This document shows, one piece after another, positions 26,553-41,700 of a stretch of DNA of 64,000 nt. A model generated the notes under the pieces. That model was not told the origin of the DNA. It searched no databases and saw only the letters and a list, made by a program, of their open reading frames with translations. Both the position numbers and the translations under genes were made by a program. The DNA is taken from contig CM035809.1 of the NCBI GenBank assembly GCA_020466095.1, positions 29,465,063 to 29,529,062 on the forward strand. The letters run 5' to 3'. This DNA comes from Chlorops oryzae. Taxonomy: Eukaryota; Arthropoda; Insecta; Diptera; Chloropidae. Numbering within the stretch: position 1 is the stretch's first letter; every line of letters starts with the position of its first letter.

Positions 26553-29500
26553 GTTGCTGCGACATAAAAGAGCATACGAATTTGAATTTAAAGTCTTAAA
26601 GTTTTCCTAAGAGAAAGTCCATGTGAAAAGTATAAATGAGCATTTGTGGAAAGGATATGAAATGCCGATAAATGGCCCGAGGTACTACATTGGAATACAT
26701 AAACTGTTTAGAAAGGCTTTGTAGTTACCTCAGTAGCGATTGTGAAATCGAGAAAACACTAATTGAAATGTCACATGCACATGTGTTGCTCGGAAGTAGC
26801 CCCAGTGCTGCTCAATTACCCTGTTAAAGCATGTATTGTTATTCTTTAAGGCTTCTGGGGGAAAATAGAAATTGCTTTCACGTTTCATTTAAAATTTTCG
26901 GAACTCAGCCGTTGCATTAAATTTTCCTTTCAACATTGCTTTTCCCGTTGTTCTTTAAGGGTGAGAGCCGTCCTGGACACGAACCGAAACAGAAACAGAC
27001 ACACGCACAGCCACAGAAACGAAATTACGATATTTCCATTAGACATATCTTCAGGTACACAAAATGTTCTTTTCCTTCCTTTGCCTTTGCCTTTGCCTTT
27101 GGTACCTACCAATTAACTCATCAAAGCATACAGAGGACAATTTTTGAAAAGCAAACAGCATTCAGTATGCCCTGCAAAATAATTTAGTAAGAGACGACGC
27201 ATCTTGAAGTTCCCTTCGAAATGCCTCTTTTTTTTCCTTTGAGCCTCTTAGATGAAAGCTTTTCCTGTTAATAAAACTTAGGAAAACGTTATAACAATTA
27301 GCTAATTGGATTCATTCCTTAAAGCACCATAGCTTAATCTTAACATTGACTCATTATCTAGCGACCGTTATCTGCTTTAAGCCATGGCAACAGCTTCCAC
27401 AATTGAGACTCGTCGTCGCAAAAGATACCTGCGCCCAGGCTGAAATTGATTACCTTCTACAGAGTATCAATTTCTGTCTTTCGTATTTTGTTTCGAGTTG
27501 GGTCTCCCACGTTTTCATTTTCTGGCTTTCATTGTGTTTCATCTACTCCGTATTCCGTACTCTCCGTACTTCGGGTTGCCCCTACGCAGTCCTGTTCATC
27601 AACATGACTTAATCTTGAAATAAATCGATTTTTTCTGTTCCAACTTGAATTCCGACCTATTCACTTTTCGTGTTCGTTTCTTTTCTTTTCTTCTGCGTTC
27701 TGTGGAAGACACTGACGGCGAAGTGTGTACGCTTTCAACTCGATTTGAGCTTCATTATCCTACTTCAAGACTGCTTAAGGGACAATTTGGATTCGTTTTT
27801 GCTACGTGCAGATCCAGATTCCATCCTGCGCTTATAATCATAATGGAGATCATTTAGCAACGTGAAAGGTGCGATTGAAGACCAGATACACTTAACTTAA
27901 TCGCATGCGACATTTCAATTCATTTCGAAAGTTTATCTACTTTATTCAATCCAGAAAAAGCAGATAAAAGTCAAGAAATCGAATTGTTTAAAGAAAAATA
28001 AATACGAAAATAAAAAGTATTTTTTCCAACCCAAAGTAATTTTATACTTTTGAGATGAGATGGGGAAACAAGTTCGAACAAAAAATTGACAATAAATTTT
28101 CTTAATCAAATGGAACGAATTTGATTATGCTCCGTAGGAGAAAACCTCTGAAGCAGTTTTTTTTTGGGCAGAGCGCATAGCAACGGAAAATGCATATGGA
28201 CGACTGTGTATGACTTGACTGCATTTTCGGCGAATGGACTGGACATATGTGTGCACGTTGGGTAACGAATGTGCCCGGATCGAGGCAAAAAACAGCAGCA
28301 CTCCGAAGAGGGTTAATTGAAAAACGCACGTCCCATATTGTGTGATAAAGCAGCAAAACGAAAGTAAACAAACTGAAAAAGGCACAATGAGCGAGCGGGG
28401 AAGGGGGAAATTGGAAACGTTCTCTCGTAATGGGTGAATGTAGCAAATAAATAATGGAAAGACGTTAGCGACCGGATTAGATGAATGGACACCTACAATC
28501 GTCGAAGTGTGTTCTCGCATTCAACCCTTAAAACGTCATTATATGTATTTATCTTTGTGTATATTACCTTTTCGGAAAATTTGAATAGTTCGTCCAATAG
28601 ACACAAAATCGGCACAACTCAAAATTTCGCATTTCTGTGAAAAAAAAAAATCCAATCTCTTTTGATCCCTGGAAATATTAATTTTTTTCACAATTTAATA
28701 TTCCTATTTAACTGCCGAATCAATCAGCATAAGTACTTATTAATTTTCTAGGTGTTGATTTACCTGCAGTAAAGGCAGTAAAATATGAAAAAATTAATTA
28801 AAAACGTTTTGAATTGTGCCGGTGTTTGTGTTTGATGTGCGGTATATTTAACCCATTTTCAATTAAATTAAAGAAAATTGCCAAAGTATGGTATCGTTTC
28901 GGGGCTGCGAAGCTACCTTTTATTTTGCATCACTCGAGATAAAAAGGATGTCTACATATAGGAATTCCCATGGTGGAGTCCGTGACAGTCGTTCGCCTTC
29001 AAATGAAAAAATCACGAGTTTTTTTTAAGCCAGTATAAAAATATGTGACCAGAAATATTTGAGCTTAAATCGCATGATTTTTTATCAAGAGAATCCCTTT
29101 GAATTTTCTTTTTATTGAGGTATTAATTTCAAGTTAAAACTCGTTAATTACGCTTTAGCTTCCTATTTTCAAAACACAGTTCAATTTTTTACCCCGTAAT
29201 TCGGATTAAATTGCTAGAAAATCCCATTATTTTTATTAATTTTTAATAGCCATTTTTGATTTTTTATTGATAAATTAATATTCTCAAAATAATTTGGCAA
29301 TAGTTACAGCCATTAGAATAGCGAAAATGTTACCAAGAAAACAGTACGAATAGCAATAAAAATTTCACAAAGGACAGAAGATCCTCACAGTTAGTTTTCG
29401 TAAAGCAAGAGCCGAATCTGGCCGCCAATCTTCTAAAACAGAATCATCACAAAATTATTTTTATCATTCTTTTTATTTTTATAACATCAAATATAAACTT

Positions 29501-29728
29501 GAATTTCGTTCGTCTTAATTTCAGAATGTGTGCTGCCATCGAAATAAAATATCACCATGTTAGGAATTTGACACGAGCTACGACCTCAAACGCCCAGCTT
29601 TTTAGTTTTCGTTTATTTATTTAATTATTTACGGCTTTTCATTTGGAAAATTACGATAACTACGACATTCGCATAGACGAATAGATATAATACCTACTTA
29701 TTGTTCCTACCAACACGAAGGCATACCC

Positions 29729-32700
29729 ATGTGGGAAATGTTCGACGACGTGATCGAATGTGATGAGTGCGGAGGAGTCGTGGGAGAGCCACCGAAGTTC
29801 ACCATACCACCGCCACCACGACCCCCGTTCCTTGGCGAATATGCCCTAAGTAATTGTAATGAGGAGGAAATGGCACTAAAGGCGAAACAAGCCTGGGAGA
29901 GCGATATTTGTGAATCAATGCCGGTAAGTACCTTGTGTATTCGTAATGAAACAAAATTAAATACAATCCGAAGGAATTTTAAATTAAACATTTTAAAGCA
30001 ACGAAATGTCATCGAAAGCTGACGCTTGGATGTCATTTCTCGTCGTCGTCGTTGAAAGTTGAAAGCCTTTAATTAAAACAAAAACAAGAAACCGCAACGG
30101 AATTATCCTCGTTGAAACGCGTGCATCAAATGTGGCATGAAGTATTAACAACAGATGCTGAAGTCAAAAATCAAAACAAAAAGCGAACATCCCTCTTCCT
30201 TTTCCCCGTTCCAATGTCGAAATTCACATTCTTCTCAGCATTGTCATGGCACAAACATTAGTATTTTATACCCTCTACGAGTGAAAGTCGTTAACCAAAG
30301 CAATCTTGTAACATATGGCGTACCATCAGCCGAACACAACCGAACCACCACTTCACCCAAGCTACATAGGCAGCCTATTCTCTCCAAAATAGAATGGCCT
30401 AATGTAGTATAGAATAGTTGGAGGAACGTTCTCAACATCAACATCAATAACGCTTACAATAACAATAAAAAAATACTTGTCCGCCTAATGACGTTTTATG
30501 GATTATTATCTAAATGAGAGTTTTCGCACACGCACTCGACGGAAACACTGATGAAAATGTCCTTTACTTTTGTTAAGGTGTGCATCATTGGGTACAAATT
30601 AGAATTTTAAAAATTTTTTTTTTGCTATAGTTAAAACGCCGCTTAAAATTACAAATGAAAGCAATTTCGACTTTCCGGTTTCAAATCCTTTTGATTTTTT
30701 CTCCCTTGCCCGTCAAAGGAACTTCACTCCTTCAATTTTATGTTGAAGCAACAATGAATCTCCAAAAAGACAACAATGAAATTTAACATTTTATGTTGCC
30801 TCAGTAGGAAAATTGTTTTAAATGAATTCATGTCTTTCGAAAAGTGTCGATTCGATTCCATAGAAAAACCAGAAAAAAATTTTTCTGACTGCTTTTCCAT
30901 GCCGTAAAAAACGAAAATGTGAAGGCCAGAAGGCCCGATAAAATCACCTAGTCCTGGGCCACAAGAAACGTGGCAAGCTTTTACGGCTTACATCATATCA
31001 TTCTGCTTCGCTCACTTCAATTGAAAATACGAAATTTGTATGAGGCTTGTACCGTCTTGTAGTACCTTGATGCGCTTGATTTCCTTTGAATAAAGACAGA
31101 CAGTCTACATCTAAGCACACTTCCTTCCGACCTTTTGATTCGCGAAAGTAGGTATCTACCAAAAAATTTTTATTGTTGTGGAAATTCAATCTCCTTCCAC
31201 GCACTCGTCGCACTCTCCGCACACCACACGCTTTCCTTGCTCGCCCTGCAAAAAGGGCATATTCCCAGTTGTGCGGCCACAAAAGTACAAAGAGCGAGTA
31301 GGGATAAAACTTTTTGAAGCTTGAACACTTTAAGTACATACATATTGGGAGGAAATTACAGATAAGCATGCAAAGCGTTTGATGGACTTCTAAGATAACA
31401 GCATTTGAATTTTTCTATTTTTTCTCTTATTTTTTATATTAAGATTAAAGCATCTTCCTATAGGATTCGAGTGCTGTGTATAATGAGTATATATACGGAC
31501 AAGTGTATATCATAACTCAAAGCTTTTAATACAGGCGTGCGAGTATATCTTTTGAAAGAAAATATTTAGATTAAAAAGTCGTTCAGATTTTTCTCTTTGT
31601 TACATATCTACTATTTTCTCTCAGTCAAGTCAAATGAATTTTCTAGAAATACGAAGTAGAGAAAATACTACGAAGCAACGTTCCTTCCATCGCACAGAGC
31701 TTAAAGGATTTTTTAAAATTTTATTCTGAAAACTAGGAGCGCATTTCTCCAGTCAGCTACATACATACATCAGTCAGATACCGCAGCCATAATCATATAA
31801 AATGAGATATTAGATTAAAAGGAAACGATTTCCAATTTCTCGTTTTCGTGAAAAAGTCTCGCAATCAAACGAGTCTGTGAGTGAAAAATATTTATATTAA
31901 ACATATTTATATATGAAAATATCTTTCAATACTCGGTTTCCTTTTTTTGGTGCTGCAAGGACATTTCGCCTGCACAAATCTGCACACACCCTTCATGGCG
32001 AGATTTAAAATTTCTTATTGAAATGTGCGAATGTACGGTTCTATGCTTTCCAAATAAATGATGTGATTGAGTTAAAAATGAAAAAAAATATATATAAAGG
32101 AGACAGATGGAGTCGAATCGAATCGAGTTGTGTGACAAAATTGAAGTTCACCAATAAATCACATAGAAAATTCTAAGATGAAAAGAGGATAAGACGCAAA
32201 GAGTCCACATTGCGAAATACAATACGAAAAGAAAATCGATTTCATAAATAGATAATTCATAATGATGATATGAGAATGTTAGAGCGATATTTCTAGCTGC
32301 TTAATAAAAGCTTTCAAGCATTTATATATTAATTAATTGAGTAGTTTGAAATTCCTACTTATGTTGTTATTGTATAGGTAATTCCATCAAAGTCATGCTA
32401 CTGCTCAATTTAACAAGATGCCTATTCGTGAAGAAAATCTAAATCACCTCAAAGTTTACCAAAAGCCCCGAGAGCAGCACAGACGCGTCGCCCTGTTGAA
32501 ACAACCTGTGACACCAGAAGTTTTTAACTTAGGCATACACACACACACACACGCACACGCACGCACATACAAAGGGACTCCCAAATTAGAGCAAACAAAA
32601 GCAAATATCTTATAAGAACAAACAAATAAGAAAAAAAAAAAGAAGAAAAAAGAAACGTACATGTTTCCAAACAATTTCACCAAAAAGTGGTTACAAAAGA

Positions 32701-35700
32701 ATTTTTGTAGTGATTTTGTTGGTGAATGGCAGCAGCAAGGAGTGCTGGCATATGAAGGCCGTTAGCGCTGGCAGTGTGGAAAGTGTAGAAAGTGTAGAAA
32801 GTGTAACATAAACTTAAACGAAAAAGCAACAGAAATGTATGGAAACATGCTACCCATTCGTCCCACGTGCTCCACCACAGCTTCCGGAAATGGAAGTAAA
32901 GAGCAAATAAAAATGTAAAAAAAAAAAGAAAAAAAACTTAACGTTTTTACGGATTGATATCCTTTTACGGTTGCAAGTTACATGGCACGTCCTGATGTGC
33001 TTTGCTATCTTCTTTGTTTTTGCTTCTTAGCCGCTGTGCGAAACTTGTAAATAATCAAAATTCTTTGCGTTAGTGCCAGACTCAGAGCAAAAGGGAAGAG
33101 GAAGTTCAACAACACACACACACGCGTAATAGCGCACACATGCACATCGATTGTCTTCTTTTATACATGCGAGAAGTGGCGCAAGAGTTAAAAAGTTCTT
33201 ATCGAACTTTTTGCCGAGTTTGTTGTGATTGTCGGCTTTAAAATTGATGTTTGGATTTTTTGTTGCTTTGAATAACTTGCGGGAAAGATGCACTATTAGG
33301 TTGATTTCGCCCCGGAGAATTCGAAATGACTTAGCGAAGTGAAAAATTGAAACTTTTCAATAAGTCCTGTGATAAGATGAATTCACTCGCGACAGAAGAA
33401 TTTGCTCATGAACTCAAAACCTTTTCCCGATTCGAAAAAAAAAATACAAAAACAGTTCGCCGTAGCCCCCAGGCAATAAATGTGTAGATTTCTCTAATCC
33501 GATTTTATCTACAGTTGATATTTTTCGATATTCAGGTATGAGGTATATATGTATATCTATATATATATTATTTTTTTTTTTCAATATTCTTTGTATTAGC
33601 AGAAGCGCCTAATGGTCGGAATAAATTGCTATTGGGTTGATTTGAAATCAATTAAATTGTGAAATATAAATTTTCAAAGTAGCTCATATCTTTCCTGTGT
33701 GAAAGGGAAGTGAAAGAGAGTAGCTTAACGGTAGCCAGTACTCATAATTAAATTTGCCGTCGACGATAACGTTTATTTGCACCTCACTAGACGACTCGTT
33801 CGGCGTTCTCATGGACTTGTGTAAATACATTTTTTTTCCGATAAGATACGCTAGTTTCAATTTTGGTCGCGTCCAATTAATCAAACGACTGCGCAACTGC
33901 CTCATGGAAAATCTCACCGTTGTCGCATACTTCGAGTGGCCGCAGCTGGTGCGAGTACCTACCAGATTCAATGTTTGCTTTTGACAATACCTTGTTTATC
34001 TTCCCAAAAACACAAAAAAAAAAAAACAAAAAAAACTATCCAGGGATAACAATGCCTGATAAATTTATCGATTCGATTTTTCAATTGCTCGTTAAATAAA
34101 ACTATGTCGAGCGATTTCCCGAATGTGGAACCATACAATCGCACATACATATGCACATGTGTATCTATATGAGTGTGTGCTCTGGGTGGTGCTCATGACT
34201 AATTCGATTTCGTGATCACGGCTTTATGACTGACTCTCACTCCGAAATAACACAACTCAGGTTTATTTACCACATACAAATTTTTTTCTTTTAATTGTTT
34301 CCTTTTTTTTTATCATTGGAATCGATTTTTCCAAAAATTTTCTATAATAAGGTTGCATTGGAAAGTACTCCCATATACATACATATGTAGGTATTTATAA
34401 ACAAGCACATATCAGTCTAAGAAGACTAACCCACATGCAAGTGTTTATTTTGAATTGTGCTCTGCGGGCTTGAGCTCTTGCCACATCTGGTTTATAATCA
34501 GCATCGCCAAGATTTCTTGCGCTTATCGCATTCTCTTTGATTACGAATGCTTAGAAAAAATCGGGTACCGTTACACATAATTAAATGATTAATTGCACTA
34601 AGAATTAAGAAAAAATATGTATGTTTATACTGTATATGCGTTTGGAGGAGATATAGGAACGGAGCAATTGGTTATCAGTGAGATTGCAATGCGTATCGTC
34701 AAAATGTGTGTCAGAATTGGAATTTTTAATCGCAATTGATCCCGTGGCTGTTCACAAATATTCTTTGATCAATAAAACTTTTGCTTGTCTCGAATCCAGA
34801 AATTTATTTTAACGCTATAAAATCAAAACACTAATATATTTCCTTCTTTTTTTTTACAGATGCTCGATGCTAGTCTAAACAGCAGCCAATCCTTGCAGAC
34901 GACGGCTATCATTGTAGTGTTCACGTTACTGCTCATTTTGGTTATACTGATTTCATCGCTTTTTGTATGGAAGTAAGTAAAAAAAAACATTTTCTAATAA
35001 GTATTTAACAAGTTCGCTGCCGCTTCTTAAAACATTTGGAAAATTAAACTCATCTCTCGAGCAAGAGTGAAGACTTATCGAATCAAGGACTTAGCCGAAA
35101 CTGGGGAGATCTGCTAACCGAAAGGTTGTTGCTCCCAAAATAAGCCATCAAGCTTTCAATCTGTGTGCTATAGTTCTCAGAAGCTCCAAAAATTTGGTTC
35201 CACTTAAGATGTTACAATATTGAAACTCTCTTTTGACTTTCCAAAGGCGCTGATGAGTCACAGTCACGAAGTGACGAAATGTGGCCATAGCCGCCAATCG
35301 TGGATGCTTCGTGCGGCTTAAGCTCGAATATTTTCAATTATTCTTTGGAAAAAGAATATGCATCTCGCACATGTGCTTCTCCAGTGTTACAACTAAAAAT
35401 TTGAAATTTTTCAGAAAATTCAGTTTAGCCGAATGCAGTCTAGGTGCATTCGTATCACGAAGAGAGAGATATAGGTAGCTGTTTTTGCGCTTAGGCAGAC
35501 AGATGACCTTTGAACACAATTGTTGCATTAACCGAAATTTGACAAATTTTGAGTTGTGACACTATTGAAGCACATGTTCGATATATTCTTAACTATTGCA
35601 AAACCAATAGATGAGACCTGAAGAACATGTTAATCATCCATCTTCTTCTGCTTACCATTCGAAGGTGTCCAAAGTCAGGAAACACAACCGCAGGAACTTT

Positions 35701-38700
35701 GAACATAGCTCCCTTTTCAATTCCATTACCAACAACTGGTTTTCAACATAGAGAAAAAATACTTATAAAAGCTGAATAAAAGCCTAATGGAAAAAGAAAT
35801 GAGAAGAAAAAAAAAGCACCCGAACAGAAAATGCTCAAATTTCGCAAGTTATGCGTTCACCCGAATTCGAAATATTTTGCATATGCAAAAATAAATAGCA
35901 AAATCTCGGTTAATCAATTCATTGGATCGAGGCCGAAAAATGAAAAAAATGCGTCCAACGAGTATGAATTTTTAGTCCCAATTGAGTTAATAGCAATGTT
36001 TTAAATAGATACCATTGAACGGGAGATATGGAAAAAGTTCCATAAAGGGTTTTGTGAAATATAAAGCCGGAAAACTTTAATTTGTTTGCCCCATTTATTT
36101 CGAAATATTCAGTTGTCGTGAACTGTTTTTCATTATTTGTGTTGACTGTAGTCGGTTATCCTTTCGAAATGGCAAAATTTTTATACAAAGTTTTTGCTCT
36201 TTGAAATGAAAAAATTGCGGGCCCCTAAATACCCAATCAAATAACACTCCAACTTGACGATGTGTATCCTTCACTTCTGTTTACAACCGACTTCAAAGAT
36301 TGCTATAATTTGATGAATATTTCAAAGTGAACTATTATGCCGCCAGCTGGTCAGAAAAAAACAAAAGAAGCTGGATATCTTAAAATACGCACCAAATGAA
36401 TTCAAATCAAATGTTATATGGGTGTACCTACATATTTTGAATTTCCTCTTCATATTCATTGAAGCAAGAAATTACCTTTAAAACAAAAACTCGAAAGATT
36501 ATTCTGCGGAATCTGCCCTACTTTTCGTGCGGCATAAAGAGAAGTATGTATTTGTCTTGCCTTCTTCCCGGACTGAAGCGTTCTTTGTGGGTTGTTTATC
36601 AACAATAACTTTTATTTTCCTTCCGTTTTTACTTATTTTACTCTGGTGGCCAGATTATATACATATAACATAAAGTTGAGAAAATATACATACAGCTATG
36701 CATGTCGGTGTGATGTGTCACATTTGACTACACGCTGGAATGGAATGCTGGTTCGTTTCTTCGAGTAGTACATAGTACATTTCTCGCATTCATCTAACTT
36801 TGAACCTCCACTTTTACTTCTGCGCCTTCCTACTTTTATAGACGTACACGGATACTAAGACTTCGGTACTTTTGAATTATGTCGTAGAAAACTTTGTTAT
36901 TGCTGGTGTTTGTCTTACTGTTACTCTGATGCCTTAGCACCCCCAAGTCGGAGTGTGTTGCCTATGTCACAAAAATTAAAAATGTAAACAACACCCAGAA
37001 GTGTGTTCATTTTGTTGCTTGGATTTCTGATAAACAATTTTCTAATTAAATTGCCGCACACACTTTGAGTCATAAATTAATTTAGAAAACAAAACAAAAA
37101 ACGAAAAAAAACATATTTGCTTCTTTGCACTGATTGCGAAGCTCGAGCGCAGAAATTCAAACGATTCTTTTACTTCAACAAAATAATATCGCTTCTGATG
37201 TTTTTGCAGTCATTGCATTGAACAAAGACATAAAACACTTTAATCAGTTGCTGCTGCCTTTGCTAAAAACAGATAAAAAATTATTCAAACATTCACACAA
37301 AACGACCTTCTATGTATGTATGTATATCGAGTGCAGAACTCGTGAGCCCCATCAGCTCCAACAATGCTGTTATATAACGACTAGAATGGAAGAAATGATT
37401 TTTTCACGTGAGAATGCGATCGTATTCCAGCAGCTTTTCAGCTTGTGGCACAGAAATTCATTTGAAATGTATGTATATGTATGAACACGTTTGCCAAAAA
37501 GGGGAATTTCCATCAATGAAATATGTAGGTACATCTAGGATATCAGCATTCCCCTAAAGTATTCGGTTATTCACACCCGCGCGCAGTCCACTCAATTATT
37601 CATGCATTCATATATTAATTTTTATTACACTCACAATTTCATTATGTTCCCACATAATGTGCCTCTGTGTAGGCCGACCGATATCGCCCTTCGATTTTTG
37701 CCGCATCCAAGATAAGAGCTCACTAAATTAAATATATTCGCACACGAATACACAACTATAAGTACATATCGCACCATGGCAACTAAGAGACACAACTCAA
37801 AATTTGCCATTTTTCAGATACGCGATAAACACACATCGCAGTGTCAATCAAAGCAAGAAGAAAGTATTACGGCTTTTTCGCATTTATAATAGAAACGATG
37901 GATTTTCCTGCAGGTAGACAGGTAATTGGAACAAGATCGACATTATAACTCAAAATTCAAAGATTTTGAGTTGTGTCGCTTTAGTTGCGCGGGTGCGATA
38001 TGTGCTCCTGATTCGAAGAAGTCTCTCTGCGAAATTGTATTTTTCGAAGCTTATTCATTTAAATTGCAATAAATGAAATTGATATTTTCTTTTTCAAATC
38101 TCACTGTGTATCCTATGGTCTTGTCGTACGAAAAAGATTTGCTCGAAGAATCCTTGCCTCATATAGTATGCATGGAAACGTTGGTACGTTGTACACAGAT
38201 GAGTACTTAATGGTTTTTATTTAATAAAGTTTACCTCTTTGTTGTTATTTATTCAAAATAAATAAAACCAGTAAGGGTGTTATAGTCCAGTGAGCTTAAA
38301 AATTCAATACCCGACACACATAAACGAGCAGCTTATATTTGATTGGATTTTTGTTTTAACAGATCCCACGACCATTAAGATAAATTGTTCCGGAGATTTT
38401 TATTATTAGCAGAAAAAAAATCCACATATGCCGACTTACGTCGATTACCTTGTGGATTGTGTATATAAAACAAATATTCGCAATCCGCCCCCTTTCGCCT
38501 TATTGAAATATTTCGAAAAAAATATAATTTAAAAAGTTTTTGCGATTTCCTTGATGGACCCAAATATTGGAGGTCCCCTTAAAATTGGACCGATCAAGTT
38601 TGAACTTCTTCCTACTGATTCCTTCTGATAAAAAAACAAAAATGTGTACACAAAACAGATGGCTTAATCGAATTCCCTGGTGGTTCGGGTGCTACGCACG

Positions 38701-41700
38701 CATGCACAAACGCAATACACCCTCGACACAGGAGTGTGTCGGGTATAAAAATTAATGCATTCCTTCAAGTTGTCAGTTGTGTGAGGCAGTGAACTGTGAG
38801 TCATTAAGCGAAGGTGGACATTGTATTTATCTGAATGCGAGTAAACGGACGCTTAAGGGATTTAAACATGAGTTATTGAAGCAGAATTTAAAATCTGAAT
38901 TTCCTATAATTACCTCAATTATTTTCAATAATAAGCTGATGAATTTTTATGTATGGCCAAAAACGATTTTTATATTGGCATCTTCAAATACTGTCAATAT
39001 GAATTTAATAAATTTATATGTGCTTATGTATGTATGTACACATGTAAATAAAGAGTCCTTCATTGTATTCGTATTTATGGCGAGTTTATTTGATATTGCA
39101 TTACCATTTCTTTTTGTCGCTGTGGCGCGTTCATTAAATTTTGATGAAAAGCATTTGCAATTTAAAGCATTCAAGCAGCGAAGATAGAAAGGCGTACCAA
39201 AAATCCTTAAGGTAAATAAAAGACTGTAATAAGCGAATAAGTCGCTTTGATGCTTGATTTGCGCTTTGTGCGTTTTATGTATTTTCCCTTTTTCATTGAA
39301 AATAAAGGCCCCAAACAAATAAGCAGTACTTGTCCCATCGAACCCCTTGGGGATACTAACAGGAAACTTTCATGTTGCTTTTCCCTCATTCACGAGTACA
39401 TGTTAAGAGCTTGCTATTTTATTTTATTGCTTGCTTTCTGGAAACAATTCACTTGCTCTTTAAGCTCCTATTGTAGCCCTTATTGTCCTGGAAAATGTAA
39501 ATACAGATACTAGAGCAAACGCAAAAATAAAGAAGCACGGTATATGTTGCAGTTCCGAATCATAAAAGCGTCAGCCTCAAATTAAGTGCAAATCCCAAAA
39601 AAAAAAAAAAAAATTATAATAAATTGTTGACCCAAGGTTTTTGTGAATTCTTGATATATATACATGTATACATATATATAAATATATATTTATATGTATT
39701 CTGTTAGTAGGAGTTTGTGTGAAAGCAAAAAGAAACCCGAATTTTAGCATCCTTTTGCCAATTCAAAGCGTTTGTTCATTCCAACGGCAAAGAAAAGACA
39801 ATCGGAAAATTCAAAATTTTGCTGATTCAGGCGACGCTTTCGTAGCCACGTTTCGCGTTCTCTATATGTCTAGAAATTTCCACGTAAAATTAATTGAGTT
39901 CTAACAAATTTCTTCATTTATTTACCTTTTTTTTTTTGTATATGCTCTGAAATATTATTTGGCTGTGAAATCCTTGTGGCATGCCACATAATAGCATTTC
40001 CTTATTAAATTTACTTTAAAGAAAAAATCCAGACCAAAGCTTAGATAACCTCAGCCAGCGGTTTTAATCTATACTTTATGTACGCTGCGAACGAAAATTA
40101 TAAATTCAGCATTTTCGTGTGTAATTTTTCATTTCGAACATCCTCCACGTTTGAAGCTCGTGCTAAGATACATACATACATAGTAGAAATCGCTGCAAAT
40201 GCGTACGCGTTCATTCGGCCGTGGGCTTTAAGAACCCAAACAAGCTTCAATTTTAATATGTTATTCGTCTGCTTTCTTGTCTGGTGCTTGGGTTTGAGGA
40301 GATGAGCGAAGATATATATGTGTGTATGTATGTATTCACTTCTTACAATTTCTTTAGAGTGCCTAAAACTGAATGTACTGCTGCTGCCAGCACATTTCCA
40401 ACGTTTGGGTACAAAGACAAAGCGAAAGAAATTCGTGGCATACTTGCCGGCGCGGCTCGGCGCGGCGTCACGAACACAAACCGCATTCGCGCTGGCAGCT
40501 CAATGTTTAACGCTTTAAAACCGAGAAATCGAGTGCGTAACGCGCACTTCTAGACGTAAATGAAATTCCCACTTGACATCAGACATATGTTACAATGTTG
40601 TCAGTTAATTTTTTATAAGTCTGAGGCTTCAAATGCGTAATTTATCAACAAAGTACGCTTCAGCTGCGGTGATCAGCGTACAGGTACACAGATTCTTACA
40701 CGATTCCCTTTCTGAAACCCATTGTAACCGTCTTTAGAATTTAATTTATTGTCGCTGTCATGATTATAGCTTCGAGAGTAAGTTTAATAAAGTTCATTTT
40801 ATGGGGGCACATTCACAATCCACACCCCCACATCCCCCAAACCCCCAAAATACGTCGTTCGTTGATGTCGTAAGGACATGTACCTTCTAAGGAAGACTGT
40901 CGGTGGCAGGCGTGCGCCACCGCGGCCGGCCTTCTCTCTGCTTTTAAGTGATGACGGTACTGGGTAGCTTATGTGCGGCCTGCCTACACAAGCTAACGAT
41001 GTGCAATTTTATTCGACATTCAAAATTGCGGACTTCCTTCCGCTTTCACTTAATTCATCTTGACAAAAAGAGAATTTAATTGAAAATTAAATAAGAAAAT
41101 AACAAGAACAGCAAAAATTATAACGGGGCTCTGCTTCAAAATTGAAGCGCATTGTGACTATGGAGCGAAATAGAGCAGTCGGTATAGAACGGATATGATG
41201 ATTTATGATAGCATTATGATGTAATGATTATTAAATATTTATTAAAACAAAGCAATTTCAATGGCATTCGGCTATTAAGGACATCCTCCTATCCTTGCTA
41301 GACGGAATGCCGCAAACAAGACTCCACTTCCCTAAGTGGGTGGTTGAAGCATAAATCAAGAACTTGCGATTTCCTACTTTTTCTGTGAGTGATAGTGAAA
41401 AGACTGGCGGCCTGGTGTAATTTTTAGGTCTTTGGAAAACATGGCTGCCATTAGAAATCGATTTATCTTTCTGCGTTTTCTCGATTAGGAGGACTTCGCC
41501 TGAATGGTTTTGTGTTTTTGTGTCTGCAATGGATGGAGGAAATGCTATGGGAATAGCAAATTGCTCCTTGAAGTAATGAAGTGCTTTAATGGGCTCTCTT
41601 GTGTATGTCTCATTGTCGTCATGTACATAGCATAAGCCACCCAGTCAGCCAGCCAGTCAGTTAGCCAGCCTGCTATAAAAGACAAAGACAATATGACTAA

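Larger units (their letters stand above)
23185..29728 (+). other. Possible 5' intron of the 29.7-kb gene, or intergenic
   Basis: No coding exon is recognised. The stretch contains the GTCT-type repeat at 23771, a CGTT-rich patch near 25240, four CCCAT units near 25680, an AAT microsatellite at 26523-26552 and a TTTGCC repeat near 27083. If the promoter at 22.79 kb drives the membrane-protein gene, this would be its first intron. Confidence 0.35.
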